DNA of 64,000 nucleotides from Zygotorulaspora mrakii (lineage: Eukaryota > Ascomycota > Saccharomycetes > Saccharomycetales > Saccharomycetaceae), in NCBI RefSeq assembly GCF_013402915.1, contig NC_050722.1, forward strand, positions 248,001-312,000, written 5' to 3'. Positions 29,143 through 38,944 of this stretch are shown here, piece by piece. The number at the start of each line of letters is the position of its first letter. Within the stretch, counting starts at the first letter, position 1. Both the position numbers and the translations under genes were made by a program. Under the pieces are notes generated by a model. The model ran no database searches. It saw only the letters and a list, made by a program, of their open reading frames with translations, and had not been told where the DNA came from.

Positions 29143-31281
29143 TCAATGACTTTCACCAAGTAGCTCTCTTACTTCATACAAGACCGGGATGGACTCTTCT
29201 GAAGAGAATTTCAGTTTATATGGAGACCCGCTCGTCATATTGCTGCTATATTTAGTGCTTGCGTCACGAACGGTAGATGGACGAGTTTCGAATTGTCGGT
29301 ATTTTTCTTTTCGTGTCGCTTTCCTTAGCAATTCGAAAGATTTTTGAGTTCTAAGTCTTTCCTTACCTCTATTATTTTCAACTGCAAACTTAAGTATACC
29401 TTCATTCAGTTTGCCTCTTAGTTCTTCGTCACTAAGTCCTTGAAACTTATCTTTTGGTCTGTAACCTTTTTTTTGCTGTAAAAATTTGATTGTATTCGGA
29501 TCTTCAGATTCAGAGTCTATTTCTATATCTGATTGAGTTTCCTCCACTTCGTTAAAATCAATAGCGCTATCAAGATATGCTTTTCTGGTGGCAGTTGGAT
29601 CCGTCAAAATGCTTGATGTTGATGATTGAAGAACATTCAATGAAAACCCACGATTAGACGAAAGAGTAGGCGACAGTTTTGTATCCTGTTTGTTTTTTCG
29701 TGCTTTTCCACGCCACAGGGTTAAAAGCTTCTCTAAAGTAGCTGTCACAATTTCATTAGTTTCTGATGAAAATTCGCCATTAGGAGACTGTAACAATGTA
29801 TCTTCAAGTCTCTTCAGAGAATTCACCATCATAGATGTCTTTTGACAATTTCGTAAATCGTTTGAATACTTCTTTTGTCGCTGTGTCTGTATTTCCTGAT
29901 GAGACTCGGATGACGAAGATGAAGTCAAGCCCTCAGAGGCATATAAAACGCTTTTGTGTCCATTTAGGGACGAACATAGAGTGATTATGAAAGTGTTCAA
30001 TTCATGAAGATAATCTGTCACAATGTTATATTTGTCTGTATCTCTCACATGGAAACATTCAGTCGATTGAATGTCAAAATCCGGAAAAAAATTCAATAAA
30101 ACGTTAGATGTCGTCAGATCATTTCTTATGTCAAAATGATTTATCGATAGCAGACAACATAGGGTAAACTTCTTCAAAATGTGAAACCTTTTTGCCTTTT
30201 CCTCGATTTCAATAGCGGGGTTATTTAAATAATGAAACAGATCCGAATTATGAAGGGAATATATCTCACAGTACTTCGTTAGTGTTGTCGTATTAGTAAC
30301 CGATAATAAATTTGTTGTGACAATCTTCACTTTATAAAAGAAGAGATCCAAAGTTGAGGATAATAAATCGCGAATGAAAGGAAGTGTACTTTTGAAGCTG
30401 TTATCGATACACTCTGATGCAAAAGTTTTGAAAACGGATAGTTCCTTGAATTTTAAATGATACTTGGACAAAAGAGAACTAAATTTTTGTAGATTCTTTA
30501 ATGTTTCTTTCAATGTTATAAGTGCCTTATATTTTGTGTATTGCAAGTGGAAAAGCTCTTGTTGAATGGACACATAAATTATAATTAATAATGCGGTAAC
30601 AATTTTCTCAGTTGCTTTGACCTTATTTGATCGCAATTTTTGTAGAAATCTCAATGTCTTGAAGGATACTAAAATCGTTTCTAGGTAATTTAGAGTCTTG
30701 GTCAGAACAAACTTGTTGGTAGAAACTACTTGGAGACGACCATATTTTGTTGCAATAGAAGCAACGGCGGCTCCTGTACAGGAGTGTGATTTCTTGTGAA
30801 AGTCCATTATAGATTTTCCCAGCGAACAAGGTAACCTATTTGTACCTGTATCATTAAGACAATCGGACGAAACAATTGCATATTGAAATTCTTCCAGAAA
30901 TTGATCATTTGGATCGAATGGTAACTCCTGGAAAATATCATTTATTATGTCGTTCCAGCTGTTTTTCACATGACCGTTTATCCCGCTACCATACAAAGCA
31001 GATGTTTTGGAAAAAGTCTCAGAATTCACAATTGTCGGTGAATAATCATGCAAAGCCTCTGCGCTAGCTCGATCGGAAGCTCTTTTCCATTGGGTTGAAT
31101 ATTCAATTCCTCCCGCATCCACAGAAGTCCCATCAGACAAAGTTTCTTCCGAAGATAAAAGTGGAAAGGTGATTGAAGATGAGAAGGGATGTCGTATTCC
31201 GCTGTTTCTCTTTGGAAATCGCGATGAGAACATCTTGAGTCCACTCTTCTCGAAATTTGAAGGTTCCAATTCCGGCCTCAT
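29143..31281 (-). CDS. INP2: Peroxisome inheritance factor Inp2
   Basis: Inp2 is the peroxisomal membrane receptor that binds the myosin V motor Myo2 and carries peroxisomes into the bud. From the ATG at 31281 it has 712 aa (705 in S. cerevisiae); the frame extends 18 codons to a TTG. The sequence has few signatures. A Ser-rich N-terminal region leads to a mostly helical central domain, with a hydrophobic stretch around residues 230-245 (EKIVTALLIIIYVSIQQ) that could be the membrane segment. A basic C-terminal region contains a KDKFQGLSDEELRGKLNEG-type helix. The call rests partly on position after DNF3 (YMR162C-YMR163C). Confidence 0.87.
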   Translation of the reverse strand: MRPELEPSNFEKSGLKMFSSRFPKRNSGIRHPFSSSITFPLLSSEETLSDGTSVDAGGIEYSTQWKRASDRASAEALHDYSPTIVNSETFSKTSALYGSGINGHVKNSWNDIINDIFQELPFDPNDQFLEEFQYAIVSSDCLNDTGTNRLPCSLGKSIMDFHKKSHSCTGAAVASIATKYGRLQVVSTNKFVLTKTLNYLETILVSFKTLRFLQKLRSNKVKATEKIVTALLIIIYVSIQQELFHLQYTKYKALITLKETLKNLQKFSSLLSKYHLKFKELSVFKTFASECIDNSFKSTLPFIRDLLSSTLDLFFYKVKIVTTNLLSVTNTTTLTKYCEIYSLHNSDLFHYLNNPAIEIEEKAKRFHILKKFTLCCLLSINHFDIRNDLTTSNVLLNFFPDFDIQSTECFHVRDTDKYNIVTDYLHELNTFIITLCSSLNGHKSVLYASEGLTSSSSSESHQEIQTQRQKKYSNDLRNCQKTSMMVNSLKRLEDTLLQSPNGEFSSETNEIVTATLEKLLTLWRGKARKNKQDTKLSPTLSSNRGFSLNVLQSSTSSILTDPTATRKAYLDSAIDFNEVEETQSDIEIDSESEDPNTIKFLQQKKGYRPKDKFQGLSDEELRGKLNEGILKFAVENNRGKERLRTQKSFELLRKATRKEKYRQFETRPSTVRDASTKYSSNMTSGSPYKLKFSSEESIPVLYEVRELLGESH

Positions 31282-32150
31282 TGTCAATCTGTTAAAAACA
31301 GGTTGGTGACCTTGAAAAGCTAACACTGCTCTCAATCCCGGCCGACTGCTTTCAAGTCGCGCTTCAACTCTGCGCTCAAATTCTTTTGGAAGGGTCGATG
31401 GTATCTAACATAGTTCAGATCAGCGCTGCATCATTTTGGTAAGTAATTCTTTAGATCGATTTTCGTGTAAACAAAAACAAAGACAGAAAGAAACGTGCGT
31501 GGAACAAAGACGGTAAGAAAAACAATCCTCGTTAATGAAAAAGTATTCTCGTACAAATCCACCAGCCTAGTCCATGTATCGTCACTGATGAATTTGACTA
31601 GCTTGGTGCAATAGCTTCGATTGCATTGACTTAGCATTTTTCATGTATCCTGCCATGCGATCATGCGGATTTGTTTTTACCTAAGAAGAAGCAACTCAGG
31701 TAGTAATGTACTTCGATTGTAATCTAGGCTGGTGAAGATTGAGCTTATTCAAGAACGATGATGTTTAATCTACGTCCCCGTTGCATAGAGAGTAATGTTT
31801 GCACTGCTTCGCTTCTTATTCACAATAGTCAAGATACTGATTATGATCGGAAAACCTACCGGCAGCTGTACATATAGCTAGGTTTCTTGGCAGGCTGTAC
31901 TGTCGCTGTGGAAGGTTTTGACACGCTGAATAAATCATTGTAGTGCACTCTAGTATTTGCGGTTGTCGATGAATACAAACTGTCCAGCAAAAACAAGTCT
32001 ATCGTATCGGTGAAAGGGTACTGTCAGCTGTTATATGAATTCCTCCTCTCATCACTCGCGAGGGTTTGTTTCGGATTTAGACGTGATTCAAATGAAGAAG
32101 GCCATTTGAGACGAAAGTTTTCCTTACGCTCCCAGGTAATACCTGATATA

Positions 32151-32608
32151 TGTTGGAATAATCCTTTTAGACGTTGGTGATAAAAACACAGTGCTCACTT
32201 GTGAGGTTACTAAGTCTCTGCTTTCTTATATCATGAAACGGATTCTTTATTTAATGAATCTTGATTGAGCTTCTGGAATGGCGCGAGTATTCATATAGGA
32301 AAAGCAACCTAGTTGAACCTTATTACAGGACGAGGAGTGCAACATTCCTAACCTTATAACTCTTGCGGTGAGAAGACCCATTATTTCAAACCCGAGGGAG
32401 ATATCACGGCTGTTATTTCTAATTCCATGTCATATATTCCTCGGTAATCAGATCCATTTATTGTGAACTTCTTGCTGGGGATCATCAGCTGATAAACGTT
32501 CAAGGTAAATTGATGTTCTGCTAGAGCTTCATTCGGCTGTATTCTTACAATCGAACCATTAAGCTGAGCTTCCTCTCAGATGTCTTTTCTTGTGCTTTAG
32601 TATCAACA
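32151..32608 (+). mobile_element. Degenerate solo LTR, copy 3
   Basis: It starts TGTTGGAATAATCC and ends TATCAACA, giving 5-bp inverted termini TGTTG/CAACA as in Ty LTRs. Its interior aligns in order with the two better-matched copies. Examples are ATATCATGAA near 32231, CTAGTTGAACC then GGACGAGGAGTG near 32308-32339, GCTGTTATTTC near 32410, and TGATGTTCTGCTAGAGCTTCATTC near 32510-32533. By eye the similarity is only about 60%. This is an older insertion than copies 1 and 2, with no internal element left. No clear target-site duplication remains. Confidence 0.62.
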
Positions 32609-33000
32609 TCTATTTCGACATGGGTGCAGCGATGCTCTCCCCACTTCCTTTCGAGTTTGCAAAAGAGGAACTCTTAGTACAAGGATACTTACGTATATAC
32701 AGGGAGTTTGTTATTCTCACAAAATAGCCGCCGAAGTGTTCCTCAAAAAGACTTTTCAGATATACGTTTGTCGAATGTCTCTTATTAAGGAGTAGTTACC
32801 CTTTGCTGAAGTGGAATCACCTCCTTAATATCGTGTACTTACTACCCCATACTATCCACATGTTAGAAGTGAGAATGGTCGTATCAGCTAGGTGGCACAT
32901 TGTAAAAGAAATGGTGCATAAACTCTGTTCTTCACGTGGGCATGTAGTCAAATTGATATATTATACTGGGTGATAGATATGATGGCGACATCTTTATTTA

Positions 33001-33024
33001 GAGGAACAATAAAAGCTGTTCCTC
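33001..33024. repeat. Short inverted repeat (7-bp arms, 10-bp loop)
   Basis: GAGGAAC at 33001-33007 pairs with GTTCCTC at 33018-33024 around a 10-nt loop. A further TTTA/TAAA pair lies outside a 3-nt bulge. It sits about 100 bp from the 3' end of tRNA-Val. Its function is unknown and it may be chance or element debris. Confidence 0.3.
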
Positions 33025-33125
33025 GGTTAAAGGTCGTGTAGAGGCGGTCTTTCTTCACAGTTAGGGATTTTTATGCAACCTTTAATCATTCAATTATTTT
33101 AATATTCAAATAATAAAAATAATAA

Positions 33126-33199
33126 TGATTTCGCCCAGGATCGAACTGGGGACGTTCTGCGTGTTAAGCAGATGCCATAACCGACTAGACCACGAAACC
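33126..33199 (-). tRNA. tRNA-Val (AAC)
   Basis: The reverse complement is a 74-nt intronless tRNA that, as far as I can recall, is identical to S. cerevisiae tRNA-Val(AAC). The acceptor stem starts GGTTTCG, the anticodon loop contains AAC (CTTAACA), the T loop is TTCGATC, and A and B boxes are intact. A solo LTR lies 191 bp from its 5' end and another about 517 bp from its 3' end. Confidence 0.97.
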
Positions 33200-33390
33200 A
33201 CTGTAATTGGTGATTATTTTCGATAAATCGACATTACCCATAAAGGTTAATAAATCTTTGTGATAAGGATTATACACTTTTACTGTTGAAATATAAATCA
33301 AGATTGTAAGATATATTAAAGAGATGACTTATAAGCATCAGAAATAAGACAATCGGTCTGTAAAACAAAATAAACGAAGTCAGATGAAAC

Positions 33391-33829
33391 TATTTAGAAA
33401 GAATGTTTTCTTCGGCGTTGTCGATAGTAACTTGGTTTGACGTTGATGATAATGCTATGATATTCAATTATAGAGATATATAATTCCTTCATTCGCTATA
33501 TCATGAATTGAGATAAAACTAATTGAATTTGAATTAATATCTGGAAAATACGTCAGTATTTATACCTAATACTTCGCGCCTATTGAACCATAAGAGAGGA
33601 CGACGAGTGAAGAATTTTCATCGTCATCACACCATTTCTAGTCCCATATAATCCACAGTACAACTGCTATTTCGTGTTCATTCCATAGACCCCTTTGTAG
33701 TCAGATTCCTGAATTATAAACGTCTCGCGATAGATTATCATCCGATATCTTTCCAAGATCGATAGATATACTGTTAGGGCTTCATCTGACTTCAGTTCTT
33801 TGTACCATACTTTCTAATCAATATCAACA
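33391..33829 (+). mobile_element. Solo LTR of a Ty-like retrotransposon, copy 2
   Basis: It aligns with copy 1 (12248-12739) over nearly its whole length at high identity, and ends in TATCAACA like copy 3. The left end has drifted to TATTTAG. Flanking pentamers GAAAC and GTTAC share three of five bases, perhaps a decayed target-site duplication. It lies 191 bp upstream of tRNA-Val, the usual kind of target of yeast Ty integration. No internal coding part remains. Confidence 0.75.
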
Positions 33830-34291
33830 GTTACCTTGTATTGGTGATATTTTGCACATACTTAATGGTCGTATTTTTCGTATTGCTTTGGGAGCAAGCG
33901 CAGCGTCAGAGTAAAATATTCTTTCTGTCACATTCGTGTGTTTCAGGGCTATTTCACCATTGCTACTTCGTGTTCATTTCTTACGTTTAACACACTAATG
34001 CAGTCAAATCATTGCTTAGTATTATTCAATGTCTTTATAGCCATAGTAGCTGTTGGTGATGCATCTTCATTATTTTTGTTCTATGCCGCGTTATGCGTTA
34101 TACGGCCTTTGAAGCTATGCAACCTTTCTGATCATTATTTTTTTATGTCGATTCAGACTTGATAACTTGTCATGTCGGATGTAAAGAATTTGTTATAACA
34201 AGCATTCCTCTCTCTATTCTATCATATATTCTTGAAAAGTGAGTTCGTGGTGGAAAGAATAAAAGGGTCTGTGGACATTAAATTTCTGGTT

Positions 34292-34604
34292 TTACTTTTT
34301 TAATCTTTGTTGTTTCTGGTTCTTTGACTGCTGCTGTCGCTGTCGCTGTTGTTGTTGTTGTTGTTGTTGTTGTAGTTGTTGTTGTTGTTGTTGTTGTTGC
34401 TGTTGTTGCTGTTGCTGTTGTTGTTGTTGGAGGATCTGCATTTGCTGCTGTTGAAGATGTTGATGCTGTAGGTAAAACTGATACTGTTGAGCTTGCTGTT
34501 GCATGAATGCGATATTTCCATCCGCAAAATTCCTACTATTTGCTTCACTTTGCTGTTGCTGTTGATGAATAAACTGTTGCTGCTGAAGTTGCTGTAATTG
34601 TTGT

Positions 34605-34680
<76 letters not shown>

Positions 34681-34721
34681 GCTGTTGCTGTTGCTGTTGT
34701 TGTTGTTGTTGTTGGTTTTGT

Positions 34722-34753
<32 letters not shown>

Positions 34754-34814
34754 TTGTTGTTGTTGTTGTTGTTTTTGTTGATGTTGATGTTGATGTTGAT
34801 GTTGATGTTGATGT

Positions 34815-34861
<47 letters not shown>

Positions 34862-35509
34862 TTGTAGTTGTTGTTGGAGCTGCTGGGGTTCTAGTTGGTT
34901 GGGAGCGAAATTCGAACTCCAGTAAGCCTGAGGGTTTCCGTAGAGAGCATACGGGTTCATAGTCGGAAACATAGAAGAAAGCGGCTGTTGAAAACCGTTC
35001 GGGTTTGCCTTACTGCTTAACGTCTCAGATTGCAGCCTACTAAGAGTCGCTACATTTACCGGGTCCGCATGTGTCATTGGGATTATAGGCACCTGATCCG
35101 CATGGTTTGTATTCACTGTTCCAGTGGTGCCTCCCACACTTCCGTGTAATGCACTAAAACATTTCCACCATTCTAACAGAAAAGTATCTTCGCAGTCCAT
35201 CAACATTTTTGTGGGGAGTAAATCCTTAGGGCCTTGGACATTTGATATACCACCAGTATTCCCTTGTTTGGCATTTCTTTGTTCATATATAGGAACATCC
35301 GCCTCCAGCAAAAATTGCTTCGCGCTCTCGTACCGTTTATTGCTGATCAGATAATTATATATATGAGCATAAAGCAATTGCTTAGAATTTTTAGCCATTG
35401 CATCTGATACTATCATGTTCAATTCACGTTTATAATTAGCCTTCGACTTAGGCTGTGCTTGTATGCTATCATCTTTTTCCTCATTGACATGAAAAGAAAA
35501 TTCGCTCAT
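34292..35509 (-). CDS. MSS11: Mss11-like transcription factor, short and glutamine-dominated
   Basis: Mss11 acts with Flo8 in activating FLO11 and starch-degrading genes for filamentous growth and adhesion. The N terminus has the LisH dimerisation motif at about residues 37-70 (LLYAHIYNYLISNKRYESAKQFL), followed by the conserved ALHGS region. From about residue 200 the protein is almost only glutamine, in two or three blocks with a His-Gln repeat and a short unique segment between. It stops directly after the last block with a basic KKQ-rich end. Length is 405 aa against 758 in S. cerevisiae, and the Asn-rich C-terminal part is missing. Position between INP2 and PAH1 supports MSS11; Flo8, which shares the LisH domain, is the alternative. 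Confidence 0.82.
34325..34876. repeat. CAA/CAG trinucleotide repeat coding for polyglutamine
   Basis: On the minus strand this is a mixed CAA/CAG array with two main blocks (about 34340-34440 and 34600-34876). A CATCAA hexamer run near 34778-34814 codes for alternating His and Gln. CAG-rich and CAA-rich sub-blocks alternate, which suggests repeated slippage. Length is likely to vary between strains, and assembly errors are possible here. Confidence 0.93.
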
Positions 35510-35979
35510 AGTGGGACCCAGTGCCCTATCAGTTTTACTGAGACTCTATAAGAACACTTGTTTCCAGATTTCGTAATCGTTGAAGTCTCTACTCTCTGTT
35601 TTTAAATATTTTCAGTGGTTAACATTCGCCTGTTCCGCCCTAAAAATATGGGTAAAAAAGAAAAAAGTCACAACAATAGGCTTTTGAGATCTAGCTGTTC
35701 GGCAAGATCCGATCATTAAGAATAAGATTGTTTTAGTAATAAGTGCAATTAAAGCTTTAGGTCTATTATGTTTATATATATGTGAACGTCGAGTACAAGT
35801 TCAACATTGCCTATTTTTGCTTCTCGGGATTATGCTTTTCCAAACCGTTCCTGACTGATTCGCCTGCTATGCAAACCGAAGAACAAGATAATTGGCACAT
35901 GTTAATAAATTGAGATCCCAAGAGCGCTCAAAGAGATTGGTACTGAAGTTATTTATATGCAGTTCAATTGTGAAAGATG
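35510..35979. other. Intergenic MSS11/PAH1
   Basis: This 470-bp region holds the MSS11 promoter and the PAH1 3' flank. It is AT-rich. I see no gene, RNA or clear site. MSS11 in S. cerevisiae also has a large regulatory region, so long upstream sequence is not unusual. Confidence 0.5.
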
Positions 35980-38379
35980 CTAGGTGTCAATAAATTCGTC
36001 CTCATCAAATTCATCATCCAGACCCTCTTCTTCCTCATCAGTATCATGATTGTACTCATCATCGCCATCATGATCCGATGACAGCTGTCCTGCTTCCTTT
36101 GTGGATGGAGAATGCACATCATCCATAACACTGACCTTGGAAACACCAGATATGGCGGGTGCTGGTTTTGACAGTGAAATTTTGTCTAAGCCCTGTGCTA
36201 AATCCTTCGTGTCGATGTAATTAATCTTGGGCGAGCTTAACGGTGAACCAAGTCCCAGATAAATTCGTTTACCAATTTCGTCCCTCGAGGATGTAGCTCT
36301 CTTTTTCTTTGGCGTACACAAATCTGCATCATACTGTGAGCTCCAACTTCTATCGCCCGTATTATATTTGTGGAGTTCTGATGATTCTTTCTTGTCCGTA
36401 GCGAGCGGTCGGGCTTCCGATGGTTGTTCGACATCACTGTCATTCAGTTCAGATAAATCATCAAGCTTCAAAATTGGTTCCCTCCAAAAATTCGCATCGG
36501 TAAACCTGTTTTCTTGATTACTTCTGAATAGGAAGTTGCTATCGGTATTGGCTTCCATATCCATTGTATTATTCTGTGGTGAGCCGGGTGTCGATGCTAT
36601 ACTTCTCTGCTCATCATCAATGCATGCCACAGGGGGGAAAAAATGATCAACTAATTCATTGATGAAAACGTAAGAACTCTTGTATCCAGCCAGTTCAAGT
36701 AACTCCATGTGTACTTCGCCCTCCGTATTTATGGTGAAAATCCTAGAACTTGGGATTCCAACGGTTCTGTATGAAAGTGCATCAGTTATCCTATTTCCGA
36801 ATCCCGCAAAAAATGGTGTTGGTTTTTCATCTGGATTCTCGCCTTCCTCATCGTCAACACTCTCTCCCTTCATTGATTTTTGATCAAAATATAACGACCT
36901 AATATCATTCAAACAAGCAATTTTGAAAACCTCAGGTTTCTTTAAAATGACCTCACGCCGTAGAGCTGCCATGGTTCTATCAGGTGACAATATGACGGGG
37001 CCTGCGGGCAGATGGTTGCCATTTTGAGAAATAGACCTAAGATAACTCCTAGTGGAATCCGCCTGTCCAGCACTTCTTGCCGTTAGATACATGACGTTAT
37101 AACCATTTTTATAGATTTCGGAAAATAATTTGGCAACACCCACATGTGTCCAATCCTTCCCCAGCATGGTCAAGACATGCCCCAATGCATCAGATTTCGT
37201 AATTGTTCCATCAATATCACTGATAACTATGGGAACATCCCACCTCCAAACGAATAATTTTGCTGTGGTCACTGCCCTACCTTGGTCCACTGAAAAAGTT
37301 ACCTCATTTTCACCGTATTTCAGGTCCAGACACTTTAATTGATCGCTAGATAATCTCAAAGTTTTGATATAATGATGACCACTGCTAGTCTCAGAGTTTT
37401 CTTTCGATTCCAGATGGCTTTCACTATCAGATGATAAGGAGAACGCAGAACTGTCTGCCGAGTCGAATTTTGACTCCAAATTTGAAGCAGATTCATCAGC
37501 ACTCGCTGGAGGTGACACTAACGGAGTACCCAAATGCTTTTCAAATGGATTGACTATTCTTACATTTCCTTCAGAGTCCTCCTTTATGAAGTTCGATATA
37601 TCAAATTCGGTTCCCAGTTCTTCTTGAAGCAATTGTTTCAATTGATTATCGGCATTATGAACTTTGTCCTTGTTGGGCTTGTAACCCTCAATATCCAACA
37701 GTAAATCCCCATTGTTATCCAATTTACTGGGAATGTGAATCTGAGTTAGTTTTTTATTCAGTTTTTCCTGGAAAATCTTCGTCTTTGATATCGGTACTGA
37801 GTCTTTTCCAGTTAATAACGGTATGTTTAGGTCTGCATCTGGCCCCACGTCATTTATATCAAGAAAGTCTGGTTCTTCTAGAGTACTGGGCCCGCTGGAC
37901 TCCTTCTTTTGGTCATTACTATTCCCACGTCTATCATTGCTATTGTCATTATTTTCATTCTCATTGTTATTCTCATTATCTTCGTCATTAGTACTGATTT
38001 CGTAGCTGTTGTCCAATTCCGTACGACTAGACTTGGGGGACTCTGGAGGGCTGCTTGTTGCACTTATAACTGGCGATGATAACAATTCATTTGGTATACC
38101 CTCAACATCGGATGTCGTCTCAAAAACAAAATACGCTTCCCCTGAATCTCCCAGTTTCATGGGAATATTAGTTGATTTGCCATTTACCAAAACTTCTACT
38201 TTCTTTTGGGATGGCTGTAATATCTGAAACTTACCAAATCGAACATGAAATGGTGAGCATGCTAGCGTACCGTCTGGATGATCAACCACAATAACGTCTA
38301 TCGCTCCAGACAAAGTCGCAGGGTTCAGAGAAGACCATGTTTTTGATACAGACCCAATAGCTCTTCCAAAATATTGCAT
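35980..38379 (-). CDS. PAH1: Phosphatidate phosphatase Pah1 (lipin)
   Basis: Pah1 is the Mg2+-dependent phosphatidate phosphatase that makes diacylglycerol for triacylglycerol and phospholipids. It is controlled by phosphorylation and by the Nem1-Spo7 phosphatase. It has 799 aa (862 in S. cerevisiae). The N-LIP domain spans about residues 1-95 with the conserved Gly80. A Ser/Asn/Asp-rich linker follows, then the HAD catalytic domain with Asp388-Ile-Asp390-Gly-Thr. The FWREP segment contains the conserved Trp region. The C terminus is strongly acidic, as needed for Nem1-Spo7 recruitment. Multiple Ser-Pro sites in the linker and tail fit cyclin-kinase control. It belongs to the chromosome XIII set (YMR165C). 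Confidence 0.97.
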   Translation of the reverse strand: MQYFGRAIGSVSKTWSSLNPATLSGAIDVIVVDHPDGTLACSPFHVRFGKFQILQPSQKKVEVLVNGKSTNIPMKLGDSGEAYFVFETTSDVEGIPNELLSSPVISATSSPPESPKSSRTELDNSYEISTNDEDNENNNENENNDNSNDRRGNSNDQKKESSGPSTLEEPDFLDINDVGPDADLNIPLLTGKDSVPISKTKIFQEKLNKKLTQIHIPSKLDNNGDLLLDIEGYKPNKDKVHNADNQLKQLLQEELGTEFDISNFIKEDSEGNVRIVNPFEKHLGTPLVSPPASADESASNLESKFDSADSSAFSLSSDSESHLESKENSETSSGHHYIKTLRLSSDQLKCLDLKYGENEVTFSVDQGRAVTTAKLFVWRWDVPIVISDIDGTITKSDALGHVLTMLGKDWTHVGVAKLFSEIYKNGYNVMYLTARSAGQADSTRSYLRSISQNGNHLPAGPVILSPDRTMAALRREVILKKPEVFKIACLNDIRSLYFDQKSMKGESVDDEEGENPDEKPTPFFAGFGNRITDALSYRTVGIPSSRIFTINTEGEVHMELLELAGYKSSYVFINELVDHFFPPVACIDDEQRSIASTPGSPQNNTMDMEANTDSNFLFRSNQENRFTDANFWREPILKLDDLSELNDSDVEQPSEARPLATDKKESSELHKYNTGDRSWSSQYDADLCTPKKKRATSSRDEIGKRIYLGLGSPLSSPKINYIDTKDLAQGLDKISLSKPAPAISGVSKVSVMDDVHSPSTKEAGQLSSDHDGDDEYNHDTDEEEEGLDDEFDEDEFIDT

Positions 38380-38944
38380 TCGGCTCTTGAATACCTGAAC
38401 TTTTGTTCTTATTTTCTAAATCAATTATTGTTGAATTTAAGGAAGTTCAGTTTTTAAATGTAATAGTTATTTTCGCTGCGTCTGAAAGGCTATTCCAAAC
38501 CAAAGTAAAGCAAATGTTTAAACGAAAATTGATAGTGGCCTCAAATATGAAGGCTTATCGAAACTCTATAAGTTCAATTCAGCTTCGGTAAAAATATTTT
38601 GATAAGAATGGATTAAATAATCTCCTTAAATATTCGATTTCGCTTCAATAACTTTTAGGATTTCTAGCTGCAATCTAGGAGAAACTGTGACGGAAATGGT
38701 AAATTAAGAGCAGAAACATAAAAACTATGTGCCCCAATATATATGAAAAAAAACAGCTAGCGATCTAGAGAGGAAAAGTAAAAGATTACCACCAGATTTA
38801 ATATGTACAGAGGGAAATAATATATATAGATGGCAGTTTTGAGTATCGACAGAATAAGAAATGCTGTACCCGATAAAACATAGCCAGTAATGCAATTAAA
38901 AAATTCAGATTGAAATTGATGTTCAACTGGATTAGTTTGTATGC
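38380..38944. other. Intergenic PAH1/MME1
   Basis: This 565-bp AT-rich region holds the PAH1 promoter and the MME1 3' flank. I searched by eye for an inositol-responsive (CATGTGAAAT) element and saw none. No gene or RNA is apparent. Confidence 0.5.

Larger units (their letters stand above)
31282..34291. other. 3-kb gene-free stretch with tRNA-Val and LTR remnants
   Basis: No credible protein gene lies between INP2 and MSS11. The stretch holds tRNA-Val and two LTR copies (listed separately) and the INP2 promoter. About 0.9 kb at 31.3-32.15 kb and 0.5 kb at 32.6-33.1 kb are unassigned. Base composition there is less AT-rich than other spacers, as in decayed element sequence. A weak resemblance to the LTR interior at about 31735-31800 may be a fourth, very old fragment. 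I looked for centromere elements and for the snRNA, RNase P and telomerase template motifs I know, and found none. Confidence 0.55.

Noticed and set aside
31431..31637. 68-codon minus-strand frame with a hydrophobic segment upstream of INP2
   Set aside because: It starts with ATG but is short, with no homologue recognised and in a region of decayed sequence. Conservation data would be needed.
31740..31800. Possible fourth LTR fragment in the gene desert
   Set aside because: A few words (CTTATTCAAG, TTAATCTACGTC) resemble the LTR interior, but the alignment soon fails. It is not strong enough to list as an element.
31840..31870. TTATGATCGGAAAACC, considered as a centromere CDEIII
   Set aside because: The CCGAA core and its A/T context do not fit, no CDEI (RTCACRTG) stands at the right distance, and there is no AT-rich CDEII of 80-170 bp.
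33938..34162. 74-codon plus-strand frame beside the LTR
   Set aside because: It begins at GTG, is composed of common hydrophobic residues and has no family resemblance.
34598..34867. 89-codon plus-strand frame that is almost pure leucine
   Set aside because: It is the antisense of the polyglutamine tract of MSS11. CAA/CAG reads as TTG/CTG on the other strand. No independent support.
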